From: Afipia sp.
GTDB lineage: Bacteria > Pseudomonadota > Alphaproteobacteria > Rhizobiales > Xanthobacteraceae
Direction of reading: 5' to 3'
Assembly: GCA_017474385.1 (NCBI GenBank)
Contig: JAFVHU010000114.1
Location: 62,001 to 126,000, forward strand
Length of the DNA stretch: 64,000 nt
In this document: positions 36,885-44,828 of the stretch, one piece after another
Layout of the letters: every line of letters begins with the position of its first letter
Position numbering within the stretch: the first letter of the stretch is position 1
The notes under the pieces: generated by a model
Told to the model about the DNA's origin: nothing
The model's input: the letters and a program-made list of their open reading frames with translations, nothing else
Databases searched by the model: none
Program-made: the position numbers and the translations under genes

Positions 36885-38040
36885 GATTGCGGGCGATGAT
36901 GAGTTTCTGGATGTTGCTGGTGCCCTCGTAGATCTTGCAGACGCGGACATCGCGGCAGTAACGCTCCACCGGGAAATCCCGCAGATAACCGTATCCGCCA
37001 TGAATCTGCAGCGCCTCGGAGCACACTTTCTCGGCCATTTCGCTGGCGAACAGCTTCGCGATGGCAGCCTCCTTCATGCAGGGCAGGCCGGCCTCGAGCA
37101 GGCGCGCGGCATGAATATAGTATTGTCGGGCGATATCGACCTGCGCCGCCATGTCGGCGAGAGCGAAGCTGACGCCCTGCAGCTCCATGATCGGTTTGCC
37201 TGCGACCTCACGTTCGCGCGCATAATGTATGGCTGCTTCGAGAGCCGCCTGCGCGATTCCGACCGCCTGCGCAGCGATGGCGATGCGGCCGTCGGAAAGA
37301 CCTGACATCATGATGCCGTAGCCGCAATCGAGCGTGCCGAGGATGTTTTCCTTGGGAACGCGGAGGTCGTCGAGCTGGATCTGGGCGGTATGCGCGGTCC
37401 GCTGCCCGAGTTTTTCCTCAATGCGACTGACTATGTAGCCTTTTGCAGGCGGCTCGACCAGGAAGGTGGTGAAGCCGCGCTTGCCTGCACCCGGATCGGT
37501 GCGCGCGACGATGATCGCCACGCCGGCCTCGCTGCCGTTGGAGATGAACTGCTTGGTCCCGTTGATCACGAAATCATCGCCGTCGCGGCGCGCCGAGGTT
37601 CGAAGTGCCGATGTTTCGGAACCAGCCTGCGGCTCGGTAATCAGGAAGGCGCCGATCTTGTCGCCGGAGGCAAGCGCAGGAAGCAGTCGCTGCTTTTGCT
37701 CGGCAGTGCCGTTTTTCGCAATGACATGAGCTGCGCCGAGATTGTGAACGTGGACGATCGTTCCGACCCCGCCGTCGGCGGCGGAAAGTTCCTCGATGGC
37801 GAGACAATAGGCGAGAAAGCCAGATGCCGAGCCGCCGTATTCCTCGGAGACGGTCATGCCCATGAAACCCTGGGCGCCGAGAACTCTCAGCTCCTCGGTC
37901 GGCCACGCCGAGGTGCTATCACGCTCGGCTGCAGTTGGGGCAAGGACATCCCGTCCAAGTTGGCGCGCCGTGTTGCGAACCATGCGCTGCTGTTCTGACA
38001 AAAACGGCTCCGAACCTGTATCGCTGAAATGCTTGTTCAT
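36880..38040 (-). CDS. acyl-CoA dehydrogenase
   Basis: 386 residues from ATG 38040; the longer frame to 38103 adds 21 residues unlike the family. Three ACAD domains: N-terminal helices (LSEQQRMVRNTARQLGRDVL), middle beta domain (GAFLITEPQAGSETSALRTS) and C-terminal helices (GYLRDFPVERYCRDVRVCKI). The catalytic Glu is in YEGTSNIQKLIIARNL. It makes trans-2-enoyl-CoA using FAD and passes electrons to ETF. With hydratase, SDR and thiolase it completes a beta-oxidation set in this region. Confidence 0.93.
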   Translation of the reverse strand: MNKHFSDTGSEPFLSEQQRMVRNTARQLGRDVLAPTAAERDSTSAWPTEELRVLGAQGFMGMTVSEEYGGSASGFLAYCLAIEELSAADGGVGTIVHVHNLGAAHVIAKNGTAEQKQRLLPALASGDKIGAFLITEPQAGSETSALRTSARRDGDDFVINGTKQFISNGSEAGVAIIVARTDPGAGKRGFTTFLVEPPAKGYIVSRIEEKLGQRTAHTAQIQLDDLRVPKENILGTLDCGYGIMMSGLSDGRIAIAAQAVGIAQAALEAAIHYAREREVAGKPIMELQGVSFALADMAAQVDIARQYYIHAARLLEAGLPCMKEAAIAKLFASEMAEKVCSEALQIHGGYGYLRDFPVERYCRDVRVCKIYEGTSNIQKLIIARNL

Positions 38041-38106
38041 GGTCGCATCCCATCCGCAATTAAGGCCGCAGAGTTGCGGCATGCAATTTACGAGAGGATA
38101 CATTAA

Positions 38107-38123
38107 TTTACCCGTGGGTCAAA
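38107..38123. promoter_or_regulatory. candidate TetR operator 3 (acyl-CoA dehydrogenase)
   Basis: TTTACCCGTGGGTCAAA, aligning base for base with operators 1 and 2 to give YTKACYYRHRRGTCAAA. It lies 67 bases upstream of the acyl-CoA dehydrogenase start. Confidence 0.55.
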
Positions 38124-38174
38124 TTTCGGTCATGCGCGCGCCGGTTTTCAAATGCCTTCAACTCGTTAGTCGAC

Positions 38175-38640
38175 CCTGAAGAACCGGGATTTCAGGCTGA
38201 CATGAGCCGCAGTCCGAGGCTGGGCCGAGCTAGGATTTTGAACAGCAGAAGGCTCAGCCGGTTGATGAGGCGGCGGAAGTTTTATCCGACGGCAGCAAGG
38301 ACGGAATTGGTGGCGTTACCGTCGCGATACCAAAGGTAATTGCGGCCCATTCGGGGTTCGGATTTGAGATGGCCGATCACCGGCTCGACGACGGAACGAA
38401 CGCCGGCTGTGCATCTCGCGCTTGATCTGTGGCGTTACCCGCCGCTTCTAGCCTGACGTAAACACCCTGAACTTGTAATCCGGCGGGGCGTTGTGGCCCG
38501 ATAACCCTTGTCGAGGAGAATGCGCGCGATGGTGTTGCCGATCAGCGCCTCTATCTCGGGGATGACGGTTGCGAGCGCGTGGCCGTCATAGCGGTTGCCG
38601 GGCAGCGCCTTCGCATGGATCACGAACTGACAGCCATCGG
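38175..38640 (-). pseudogene. IS5-family transposase, C-terminal remnant
   Basis: Reading the minus strand across several frames gives FVIHAKALPGNRYDGHALAT, then IEALIGNTIARILLDKGYR, and near the end MGRNYLWYRDG-like and RRLINRLSLLLFKIL-like text. This is the second half of an IS5-type transposase with multiple frameshifts. It is the later part of the same type as the fragment at 13640-13771. Confidence 0.7.
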
Positions 38641-38642
38641 GT

Positions 38643-38955
38643 GGCATCGTTGCCTTTGCAATGTCGATCTGGCGGGCGCGCGAGGCAAAGACGGCCGCAA
38701 CCTTTGGTTCGGCGCGTTGGGCGGCGGCCTCAGAACTGCGGGCCGCGCAGCTCATGGACCAGGATGGCGTCGTGCTCGGCGGTTCGGCCGCCATTACCTT
38801 CGCCATAATGGACCAGAGCACGTCCTGTGTTTCGCGCCGACCGGAGCGGCAGGGGCGTCGGCCTTGTCATTCCGACCCTGCTGACCTGGCCGGGCAGTTT
38901 GTCTTGTTCACGATATCAAAGGAGAGAAATCAAAGGAGAGAACTGGAATCTAACC
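38643..38955 (+). pseudogene. VirD4/TraG coupling protein remnant
   Basis: Across three frames the plus strand reads TFGSARWAAASELRAAQLMD and DGVVLGG, then NGPEHVLCFAPT followed by a damaged Walker A (normally APTRSGKGVGLVIPTLL) and LTWPG, then HDIKGE and NWNLT. These are in order the N-terminal cytosolic motifs of a type IV secretion coupling protein. It is a relic of a conjugative element. Confidence 0.65.
38915..38942 (+). repeat. 14-bp perfect tandem duplication
   Basis: ATCAAAGGAGAGAA occurs twice in direct succession (38915-38928, 38929-38942) inside the coupling-protein remnant. Fourteen bases is not a multiple of three, so the duplication itself shifts the frame at HDIKGE. Confidence 0.9.
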
Positions 38956-39052
38956 TGAGGTTGCCGCGCCCGGCATGGACAACGCATACCGCAGCGCACG
39001 ATAAGCCACTTTGCGGCCGGTCGACGGTGCGTTAATCAATTGAGCAGGCCAG

Positions 39053-39245
39053 ATGTCGATCCGACCAATCAAAACCCACCACACGTTCGAGGTGATCTCG
39101 GATCAGATCCGCGACGAGGCCCGCTCGGGCGTCCTGGGAATGGGCGACCGCCTGCCCAACGAGCGGGACATGGCAAAGGCTCTTGCCGTAAGCCGACACG
39201 CCCTTCGGCGAAGCGCTGCGCGGCTTGGAATCTCTGGGCGTTAGT
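39053..39245 (+). pseudogene. GntR-family regulator, N-terminal fragment with frameshift
   Basis: ATG 39053 starts a winged-helix domain (FEVISDQIRDEARSGVLGMG, DRLPNERDMAKALAVSRHAL). One extra base near 39210 shifts the frame; the other frame continues EALRGLESLGVSRL as expected for FadR/GntR proteins. It is cut near 39245, where a TctC fragment begins, and the effector domain is missing. Confidence 0.65.
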
Positions 39246-39248
39246 CGC

Positions 39249-39451
39249 TTGTGTCGGCGCAAGCTTATCCGTCAAAGCCGATCACGTGGCTGATACCGTT
39301 CCCGGCGGGCGGGCCGACCGATGTGCTCGCTCGTGCCGTCGCACCCAAGCTCAGCGAGGCTCTCGACGTTACCGTAATTGTGGAGAATCCACCAGGCGCC
39401 GGCGGTGGCACCGCAATGGTTTCGCTCGCGAAGGCGAAGCCCGATGGCTAA
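39249..39451 (+). pseudogene. TctC/Bug receptor, internal N-terminal fragment
   Basis: The frame reads VSAQAYPSKPITWLIPFPAG, GPTDVLARAVAPKLSEAL, VIVENPPGAGGGTAMVSLA and stops at TAA 39449-39451 in the place of the usual DGY(T). Signal peptide and the C-terminal 230 residues are missing. It is a paralogue of the intact receptor at 12170. Confidence 0.75.
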
Positions 39452-39842
39452 CCGTTCGTAGCCCGGCCCCCAGCATGCAGGGGTCCAGGCGGCACGCCAA
39501 ATAGCCGCGTTCTTGCCGCAGGCCGGCGGCTCGATCCAAAAGACGTTGGCAGACAACAAGCGTCACATGGCGGATGGGGATAATGATGGATATTGGCATA
39601 TCCCGTGCATTTCTGCAGAAGGGGGAACCCGTAACTTCTTGACGTCCGGCAAGACGAGCTAGATGATATCCCTAACAATCGTTAGAAATTCGTTGGCGAG
39701 GAGTCGACGGTTTGTGCGGCGCGGTATGGTCGGGGTTGCCTGAGCCGAACAGCCGCGATCGGCGTGAGATGGAAGAACTCTGTGGATGAGAGTGGCGTCC
39801 GCCCAAACGTGGCGGCTCGTCGTTAGGAATGGAGGTCCGAGT
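39452..39842. other. intergenic stretch before the P450 gene
   Basis: About 390 bases without a supportable gene. A possible sigma-54 promoter, TGGCATATCCCGTGCA at 39594-39609, fits the -24 element and has one mismatch in -12. It is 233 bases from the P450 start, so the link is weak. Confidence 0.4.
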
Positions 39843-41030
39843 ATGAGAGATCGGCATCCCGTCACTGATTGGGCAACAGACTTCGACCACCTTGACCCGC
39901 GATGGATTGAAGACCCGTTCCCAATCTGGGACGAGCTGCGCCGATCCTGTCCGGTTGCTCATACGAGTCGGTTCCAGGGTGTGTACTTTCCCACGCGTTA
40001 CGAAGATATCCGTCAGATTGCGTATGATACCGAGCATTTCTCTTCACGGCGGGTTCAGGTGCGCGAGACGCCGCCCCCCGTGAAATCGCCGGCGCCTCCG
40101 ATCACGTCTGATCCGCCGCATCATCGCGCCGCACGTATGGTCCTGCTGCCTCAGTTCACGCCCGAAGCCATCAACAAGCTGATCCCGACAACGCGCATGA
40201 TCTGCAATGACCTCATCGATCGGTTTATCGGCGACGAGACGTGCGACGCAGCGGTGGATTTTGCCCAGCATATTCCGGTGCGTGTGATTGCAGGGATGCT
40301 TGGCCTGCCGCCAAGCGATGGGGAAATGTTCCGTGGATGGGTGCATGGGCTCGTTGAGGAAGCCATCCTGGACGATGCCACGATGGTGCGTACCCTGTCG
40401 GAAATGACCGCCTACCTGCTGGATCACGTGGAGCAGCGTCGCAGGTCGCCGGCCGATGATCTCATCAGTTATCTGGCCGCCGATCGGATTGATGGTGCGC
40501 CTTTGACGGACAACCACATCCTCGGCACCCTCCGCCTTCTGCTCATTGCCGGTATCGATACGACATGGAGCGGGATCGGAGCTTGCCTATGGCATTTGGC
40601 CAAAACGCCCGCTGATCGGCGCCGCCTAGTTGCTGAGCCCGCGCTGATGCAGACGGCCATTGAGGAATTCTTGCGGGCCTATTCTCCGGTGACCATGGCG
40701 AGGCTCGTCGCCAAGGACACGGTCGTAGGTGGCTGCCCTTACGAGAAGGGGCAAATGGTGCTGCTCTCCTTCCCGGCGGCCAACCGAGATCCCGCGGTTT
40801 TCCCGGACGCCGATAAGGTCATTATTGACCGCAAGGCGAACCGCCATGCGGCCTTCGGCCTCGGAATACATCGTTGCGTCGGTTCGAACCTCGCGCGCAT
40901 GGAACTCACCGTTGCGGTCGAGGAGTTCTTGAAGAGGATTCCTGAGTTTCACCTCGCCGATTCCAAAGCTGTCACGTGGTCCGAAGGTGCGGTCAGGGGA
41001 CCTCGAAAGCTCCCACTCCTGCTCGGATGA
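39843..41030 (+). CDS. cytochrome P450
   Basis: 395 residues, soluble bacterial P450 size. Start ATG 39843 follows GGAGG at 39831-39835. I-helix oxygen motif AGIDTTWS, K-helix ExxR in EEFLR, and the haem-binding loop FGLGIHRCVGSNLAR with Cys345 as the iron ligand. Needs ferredoxin and ferredoxin reductase, neither of which is in the window. The fold class is like CYP203/CYP111-type monooxygenases of rhizobia, but I cannot name the subfamily. A broken second P450 lies at 42453, with a nitronate monooxygenase homologue between. Confidence 0.92.
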   Translation: MRDRHPVTDWATDFDHLDPRWIEDPFPIWDELRRSCPVAHTSRFQGVYFPTRYEDIRQIAYDTEHFSSRRVQVRETPPPVKSPAPPITSDPPHHRAARMVLLPQFTPEAINKLIPTTRMICNDLIDRFIGDETCDAAVDFAQHIPVRVIAGMLGLPPSDGEMFRGWVHGLVEEAILDDATMVRTLSEMTAYLLDHVEQRRRSPADDLISYLAADRIDGAPLTDNHILGTLRLLLIAGIDTTWSGIGACLWHLAKTPADRRRLVAEPALMQTAIEEFLRAYSPVTMARLVAKDTVVGGCPYEKGQMVLLSFPAANRDPAVFPDADKVIIDRKANRHAAFGLGIHRCVGSNLARMELTVAVEEFLKRIPEFHLADSKAVTWSEGAVRGPRKLPLLLG

Positions 41031-41190
41031 CCGGCACGCCAGCCTGGGCGGAGCGTTGGGCTCGTCTTCCGATCGCATATAGGTCTAACAGGATGCCCAG
41101 CATGACACCGAAAGCCCTGCGCGGCCCCCCGCGCGAATCTGGGCGGACAGCTTGGATCTGTGGGCGCAAGAGACAGAGGAGGCGGCAACC

Positions 41191-42327
41191 ATGAAAACGG
41201 CGTTGTGCAAGAAGTTGGGTATCGAATTCCCGTTATTTGCGTTCAGTCATTGCCGCGATGTCGTGGCAGAGGTGACGAACGCAGGCGGTTTCGGCGTTCT
41301 CGGCGCTGTCGGACACACACCAGAGAGCTTGAAAATCGAACTGGACTGGATCGACTCGCGTGTCAAGGGCCGGCCCTACGGTATCGACCTGCTGATTCCG
41401 AACAAAATGGAGGACAAGCAGGGTGACCTTGCAGAGGCTGAGCTGCAGTCGCGGATTCCGGACGGACATCGAAAATTCGTGAACAGCCTCCTCGAGCGGC
41501 ACGGCATCGATACGTCGGATCTTTGGAGCGGCGAGTACGACAAGCGCACGGCCGACAGCATGCGGGAGGCGGGAGCCGCAAAGCTTCTCGACGTGGCGTT
41601 CCAACATCCGATCAAGCTCTTCGTCAATGCCCTCGGTGTGCCACCGAAGTCGATCATGGAACGGGCACGGTCGAAGGGCATCCTCGTTGGCGCACTGACC
41701 GGAGCCAAAGAGCACGCCATCAAGCACGCCGAGGCGGGGGTCGATATACTTGTCGCTGCCGGCACCGAGGCGGGTGGCCATTGCGGCGAGGTTTCGACGA
41801 TGGTACTCGTCCCCGAGGTCTTGCAGGCCATCGAGCCTTACGAAAACATCGATGTTTTAGCCGCGGGTGGCATAGCAACAGGCCGGCAGATGGCCGCCTG
41901 CATGGCGATGGGCGCAGCGGGCGTCTGGTGTGGGTCGGTTTGGCTGACGACCGTCGAGGCCGAGACGACGCCCACGGTCAAGCAGAAGATGCTGAAGGCG
42001 ACGTCGCGCAACACCGTCCGTTCCCGGAGCCGCACGGGCAAGCCGACGCGACAGTTGCAGTCGGCCTGGTCGGATGCCTGGGGCGCCAAAGATGCGCCGG
42101 AGCCCCTGGCGATGCCGCTTCAGGGACTACTCAGTCGGCCGCCTATGGCCAAGGTCGATAAGCTCGCAGAGAGCGGTCACGACGGCGCAAAGAATCTTGC
42201 GGCATACTTCGTAGGCCAGGCGGTCGGCCTGATGAATACGGAGCAGTCGGCACGGTCGGTCGTCGCCGATTTCATGAAGGATTATGCGGAAGCTGTAGAA
42301 CGGCTTTCGGGCACGTTGCATGAGTAG
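41191..42327 (+). CDS. nitronate monooxygenase-family flavoprotein
   Basis: 378 residues from ATG 41191 (GAGGAGG 8 bases before). MKTALCKKLGIEFPLFAFSH, NAGGFGVLGAVGHTPESLKI, then AGVDILVAAGTEAGGHCGEV (flavin phosphate region), DVLAAGGIATGRQMAACMAM and GAAGVWCGSVWLTT. The order fits the FMN TIM-barrel nitronate monooxygenase/enoyl reductase superfamily, more distant from the copy at 35081. It lies between a P450 and a P450 remnant in the same direction. Substrate unknown. Confidence 0.82.
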   Translation: MKTALCKKLGIEFPLFAFSHCRDVVAEVTNAGGFGVLGAVGHTPESLKIELDWIDSRVKGRPYGIDLLIPNKMEDKQGDLAEAELQSRIPDGHRKFVNSLLERHGIDTSDLWSGEYDKRTADSMREAGAAKLLDVAFQHPIKLFVNALGVPPKSIMERARSKGILVGALTGAKEHAIKHAEAGVDILVAAGTEAGGHCGEVSTMVLVPEVLQAIEPYENIDVLAAGGIATGRQMAACMAMGAAGVWCGSVWLTTVEAETTPTVKQKMLKATSRNTVRSRSRTGKPTRQLQSAWSDAWGAKDAPEPLAMPLQGLLSRPPMAKVDKLAESGHDGAKNLAAYFVGQAVGLMNTEQSARSVVADFMKDYAEAVERLSGTLHE

Positions 42328-42469
42328 GTCGAAGGACACCACGCCAATCGTGGAAGTCAACCACCCAGACTTGCAGGCGGCGCGGCTTGTTGCGGAGCGG
42401 CGCGTTGGGACCGGTATTGCTTACGTACGCGCGGCTCAAGTGAGATCATCTAATGTCACCGACGGTTGA
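42320..42469 (+). CDS. possible small protein between NMO and P450 remnant
   Basis: A 49-codon frame whose ATG overlaps the previous stop (MSRSKDTTPIVEVNHPDLQA at the start). It overlaps the start of the P450 remnant at 42453. I do not recognise it; the coupling-style overlap is the only support, and it may be the remains of a longer gene. Confidence 0.25.
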   Translation: MSRSKDTTPIVEVNHPDLQAARLVAERRVGTGIAYVRAAQVRSSNVTDG

Positions 42470-42945
42470 TCCGAAGCATCCCGATTTCATCGCCGACCAG
42501 CACGCGGCCTACCGGAGGCTCCGCGCGAATGCCCCCGTCTGCTGGAGTCATTCGCTCAGAGGCTGGGTTGTCACCCGGCATGACCTCGTCAGCAACATTC
42601 TGCTTGATCAGCGCTTTTCGGTGGAGAAGTTCACGCCTTTTGTGGCGACATGTCCGGACAAATGCGAGAAAAGATCGAGATAGTGACGGGCGTGCTGGAG
42701 AATTGGATGGTTTTTCGCGACCCTCCGCAGCACCAGAGGTTGCGCGGAGCGCTCGCGAAGTATTTTTCGCCCAAGGAGATGGAGCGGTTACGACCGCGCG
42801 TGATTCAAATCGTCGATGAGTTGATCGACTCTTTTGCTGCAAATGGCCGTCGAGTTGATTGGGGAGTTTGCCGTACCATTGCCGACGAGGGTCATTGGCG
42901 GAGTTGTTCGGAGCCGGGGAGCACCGTATCGCCAAATTGAAGCAG
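42453..42945 (+). pseudogene. cytochrome P450, N-terminal fragment with frameshifts
   Basis: From ATG 42453: HPDFIADQHAAYRRLRANAP, WSHSLRGWVVTRHDLVSNIL, then a frameshift near 42655 and MSGQMREKIEIVTGVLENWM, FRDPPQHQRLRGALAKYFSP (the C-helix WxxxR-equivalent region). A second shift near 42855 leads to LIGEFAVPLPTRVIGG. It ends near 42945, before I-helix and haem loop, next to the integrase module. Confidence 0.8.
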
Positions 42946-43252
42946 TGAGGGGCAGGCAACGGCGGAGCGATTTTCGTCAACCGTGCCGAACAAGGTGCCC
43001 CTATTGTGCCCCAACTTTGCTGGGGCACAGCTCCAGGGATTCGATTGCTAAGTCTTTGAACAGAAAGGCCGGATGGTGGACGCACAGGGGATCGAACCTT
43101 GGACCTCTCCCGTGTGAAGAGCCGCCGCATCATCGGGACGGCTTCTGGTAACGCTCTTGGAAAGATCAGGCGGCAAGTTTGGTGCGGATCTTGTCGCGTG
43201 ATTACCGGCGCCATCAGATGAATGAATTCGATCAAAATTGCAGGATGATCCC
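42946..43252. other. junction region with hairpin and tRNA half
   Basis: No protein gene. It holds a GTGCCCCA/TGGGGCAC stem-loop at about 43008-43028 and the tRNA-Val-like 3' half listed separately. It separates the truncated P450 from the integrase and is probably one side of an insertion. Confidence 0.5.
43074..43118 (-). other. 3' half of a tRNA-Val(CAC)-like gene (attachment-site remnant)
   Basis: Minus strand, 5' to 3': anticodon loop TTCACAC (anticodon CAC), GGGAG stem arm, AGGTCC, T-arm with GGTTCGATCC, acceptor strand TGCGTCC, A, CCA. The DNA that should supply the 5' half (D-arm and acceptor) does not fit. Tyrosine integrases use exactly this anticodon-to-3'-end segment as attachment core. 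The T-stem has one mismatch, so it is not a functional tRNA. Confidence 0.6.
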
Positions 43253-44638
43253 TTACGCGCGTTTTCCTATCGGCACCACGTTTCCATCGCTCCGCGGCAC
43301 CAGGGACACGACTGCCGCTCTTGCGAGGTCTTCCAAGGCGGTCGCAATGTATTTCGCGTAGTGCCGCTCGATCATTTTGACTGAGGTGTTGTGCAGTTTG
43401 GCGACCTGTTGGATGGGCAAGCCCTTTCGGAGACCGCGCACGATGCTCGAGTGCCGCAAAGCATAGGGAATCACCTCCGGCATACCGGCGCGCTGGCGAA
43501 TGGCCTTCCAGGGACGTGCAAGTTCGCCTCTTTTCCACGGACCGCGTTCAGACTTCTTCCACGCGATACCGCTCGGCTCCTGTTCATGGATCCATCGCTC
43601 GAAAAGAGGTGCATCGCTTGGCCGCCCAGCGATTGCGGGCAAGAGCACCTCAATCACATCGTCGCCCACTGGGACCGGGTCTGAGCCACTATTGCCGCCG
43701 CGCCCCTTGTAGGAGCCCGGCACCATCAGACGTCGTGCAGAAACCTGTACGTCACCCACGCGCATTCGCCTCACCTGGGCATACCGCGCGCCGGTCGCGG
43801 CCAGACACACGACGATCCGGTATAGATCGCCATCAAATCCTTGCTCCTGATCGACTTCACACGCAGCTTGAAGGATGGCGCCAACCTCTTCATCCGTGAG
43901 AATCTGGTTATCTCGAGCAACCGACACATGATCATCATCATCGACCCGCTCGGCTTTGAAGCCGGCCTTCACAATGGCGAGGAACGTCGGATTTAGTTTC
44001 TTCCGATCTGCGGAAAGCCGGGGCCACGCGGCATTTAGTGCGGCCTTGAGGTCATTCACGAACCGCTGCTTGGTCGTGACCTTTAAGTCCTTCGGCAAAC
44101 CCTCACGCCACGTTATCAAGTCGTCTTCTTTCAGGGCATGCAGTTGCACTGATGCGAGAGGAGCAGCTCCCGCAGCTTCCTGATTGCCGCGCTTTTCTTG
44201 ACCGAGAACGTAGCGCCGCAGCTTGGTACCGGCGTCGGATCGGACGTCGCGACCTGTTCGGCGTCTTTCTCGAGCGTCGCGTTCCTTGATGTAGGATTCA
44301 ACGGCCGATCGCACGGTAGGAGCCGGGCCCGCCGCCTGCGACGCGGCCTCTGTTCTGGCTCGAGCTACGGCCTCCCGAGCCGTTCTCACGGCCTGTTCGA
44401 AGGTCAGAATCCCTTCGGCGCGCTTGTCATTGATGTCGTTTGTGATGCCGACTTGCGCCTGCTTGTAGTTACCGCCTTCGTGGTGATTACGCCAGCGAAC
44501 AAGCCAAACGCCGCCCCGTTTTCCTTTACGATAGCCCAGATGCGCTTCCGCATCGAGGCGGCGCCAATGTACGCCAAGCTCGAGCCTAGAGCGCGCTTTA
44601 GCCGTCGTGATCTGAGCCTCGGTGAGTGTCTTTGACAT
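43253..44638 (-). CDS. int: tyrosine-type site-specific integrase
   Basis: 461 residues. An N-terminal arm-binding region (about 1-80), SAM-like core-binding domain (about 105-230) and catalytic domain with Arg in AATGARYAQVRRM, HxxR in YALRHSSIVRG, the later His in LHNTSVKMIERHYAKYI and the nucleophile Tyr in that block. The length and DUF4102-like start resemble P4-type island integrases. All catalytic residues are present. It lies between two different tRNA 3' halves, so it is the probable cause of an island insertion here. Confidence 0.9.
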   Translation of the reverse strand: MSKTLTEAQITTAKARSRLELGVHWRRLDAEAHLGYRKGKRGGVWLVRWRNHHEGGNYKQAQVGITNDINDKRAEGILTFEQAVRTAREAVARARTEAASQAAGPAPTVRSAVESYIKERDARERRRTGRDVRSDAGTKLRRYVLGQEKRGNQEAAGAAPLASVQLHALKEDDLITWREGLPKDLKVTTKQRFVNDLKAALNAAWPRLSADRKKLNPTFLAIVKAGFKAERVDDDDHVSVARDNQILTDEEVGAILQAACEVDQEQGFDGDLYRIVVCLAATGARYAQVRRMRVGDVQVSARRLMVPGSYKGRGGNSGSDPVPVGDDVIEVLLPAIAGRPSDAPLFERWIHEQEPSGIAWKKSERGPWKRGELARPWKAIRQRAGMPEVIPYALRHSSIVRGLRKGLPIQQVAKLHNTSVKMIERHYAKYIATALEDLARAAVVSLVPRSDGNVVPIGKRA

Positions 44639-44778
44639 AGCGTTCGCCGATTTTACGTCGAATATCCGTTGAATATAAACCCATGTACATTGGCGAACAA
44701 TACTGGACTATGGGCATTCAACCTATTGAAATTATTGAACGTCGGCGGACGGTGGCGAACGGAGAAGGACTCATTATT

Positions 44779-44827
44779 TGGCCCTCTCAAGGCTGAAACA
44801 GGGGTTCGATTCCCCTAGGGAGCGCCA
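44779..44827 (+). other. 3' half of tRNA-Glu(CTC) (attachment-site remnant)
   Basis: A perfect anticodon arm TGGCC-CTCTCAA-GGCTG with anticodon CTC, then AAAC, T-arm AGGGG-TTCGATT-CCCCT, acceptor strand AGGGAGC, G, CCA. The sequence before it (GGAGAAGGACTCATTAT) cannot form the D-arm or the matching GCTCCCT acceptor strand, so only the 3' half is present. This is the expected product of integrase-mediated insertion into the 3' end of a tRNA-Glu gene; the intact tRNA should lie at the other element end. Confidence 0.75.
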
Positions 44828-44828
44828 T

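Noticed and set aside
43074..43149. Complete tRNA on the minus strand
   Set aside because: D-arm and 5' acceptor strand do not match the 3' acceptor; only the 3' half fits.
42834..43151. 105-codon frame over the P450 end and tRNA half
   Set aside because: Only its first 15 codons resemble P450; the rest reads through the hairpin and tRNA half.
44750..44827. Complete tRNA-Glu
   Set aside because: The anticodon arm, T-arm and 3' acceptor are perfect, but the preceding bases give no D-arm and no GCTCCCT start.
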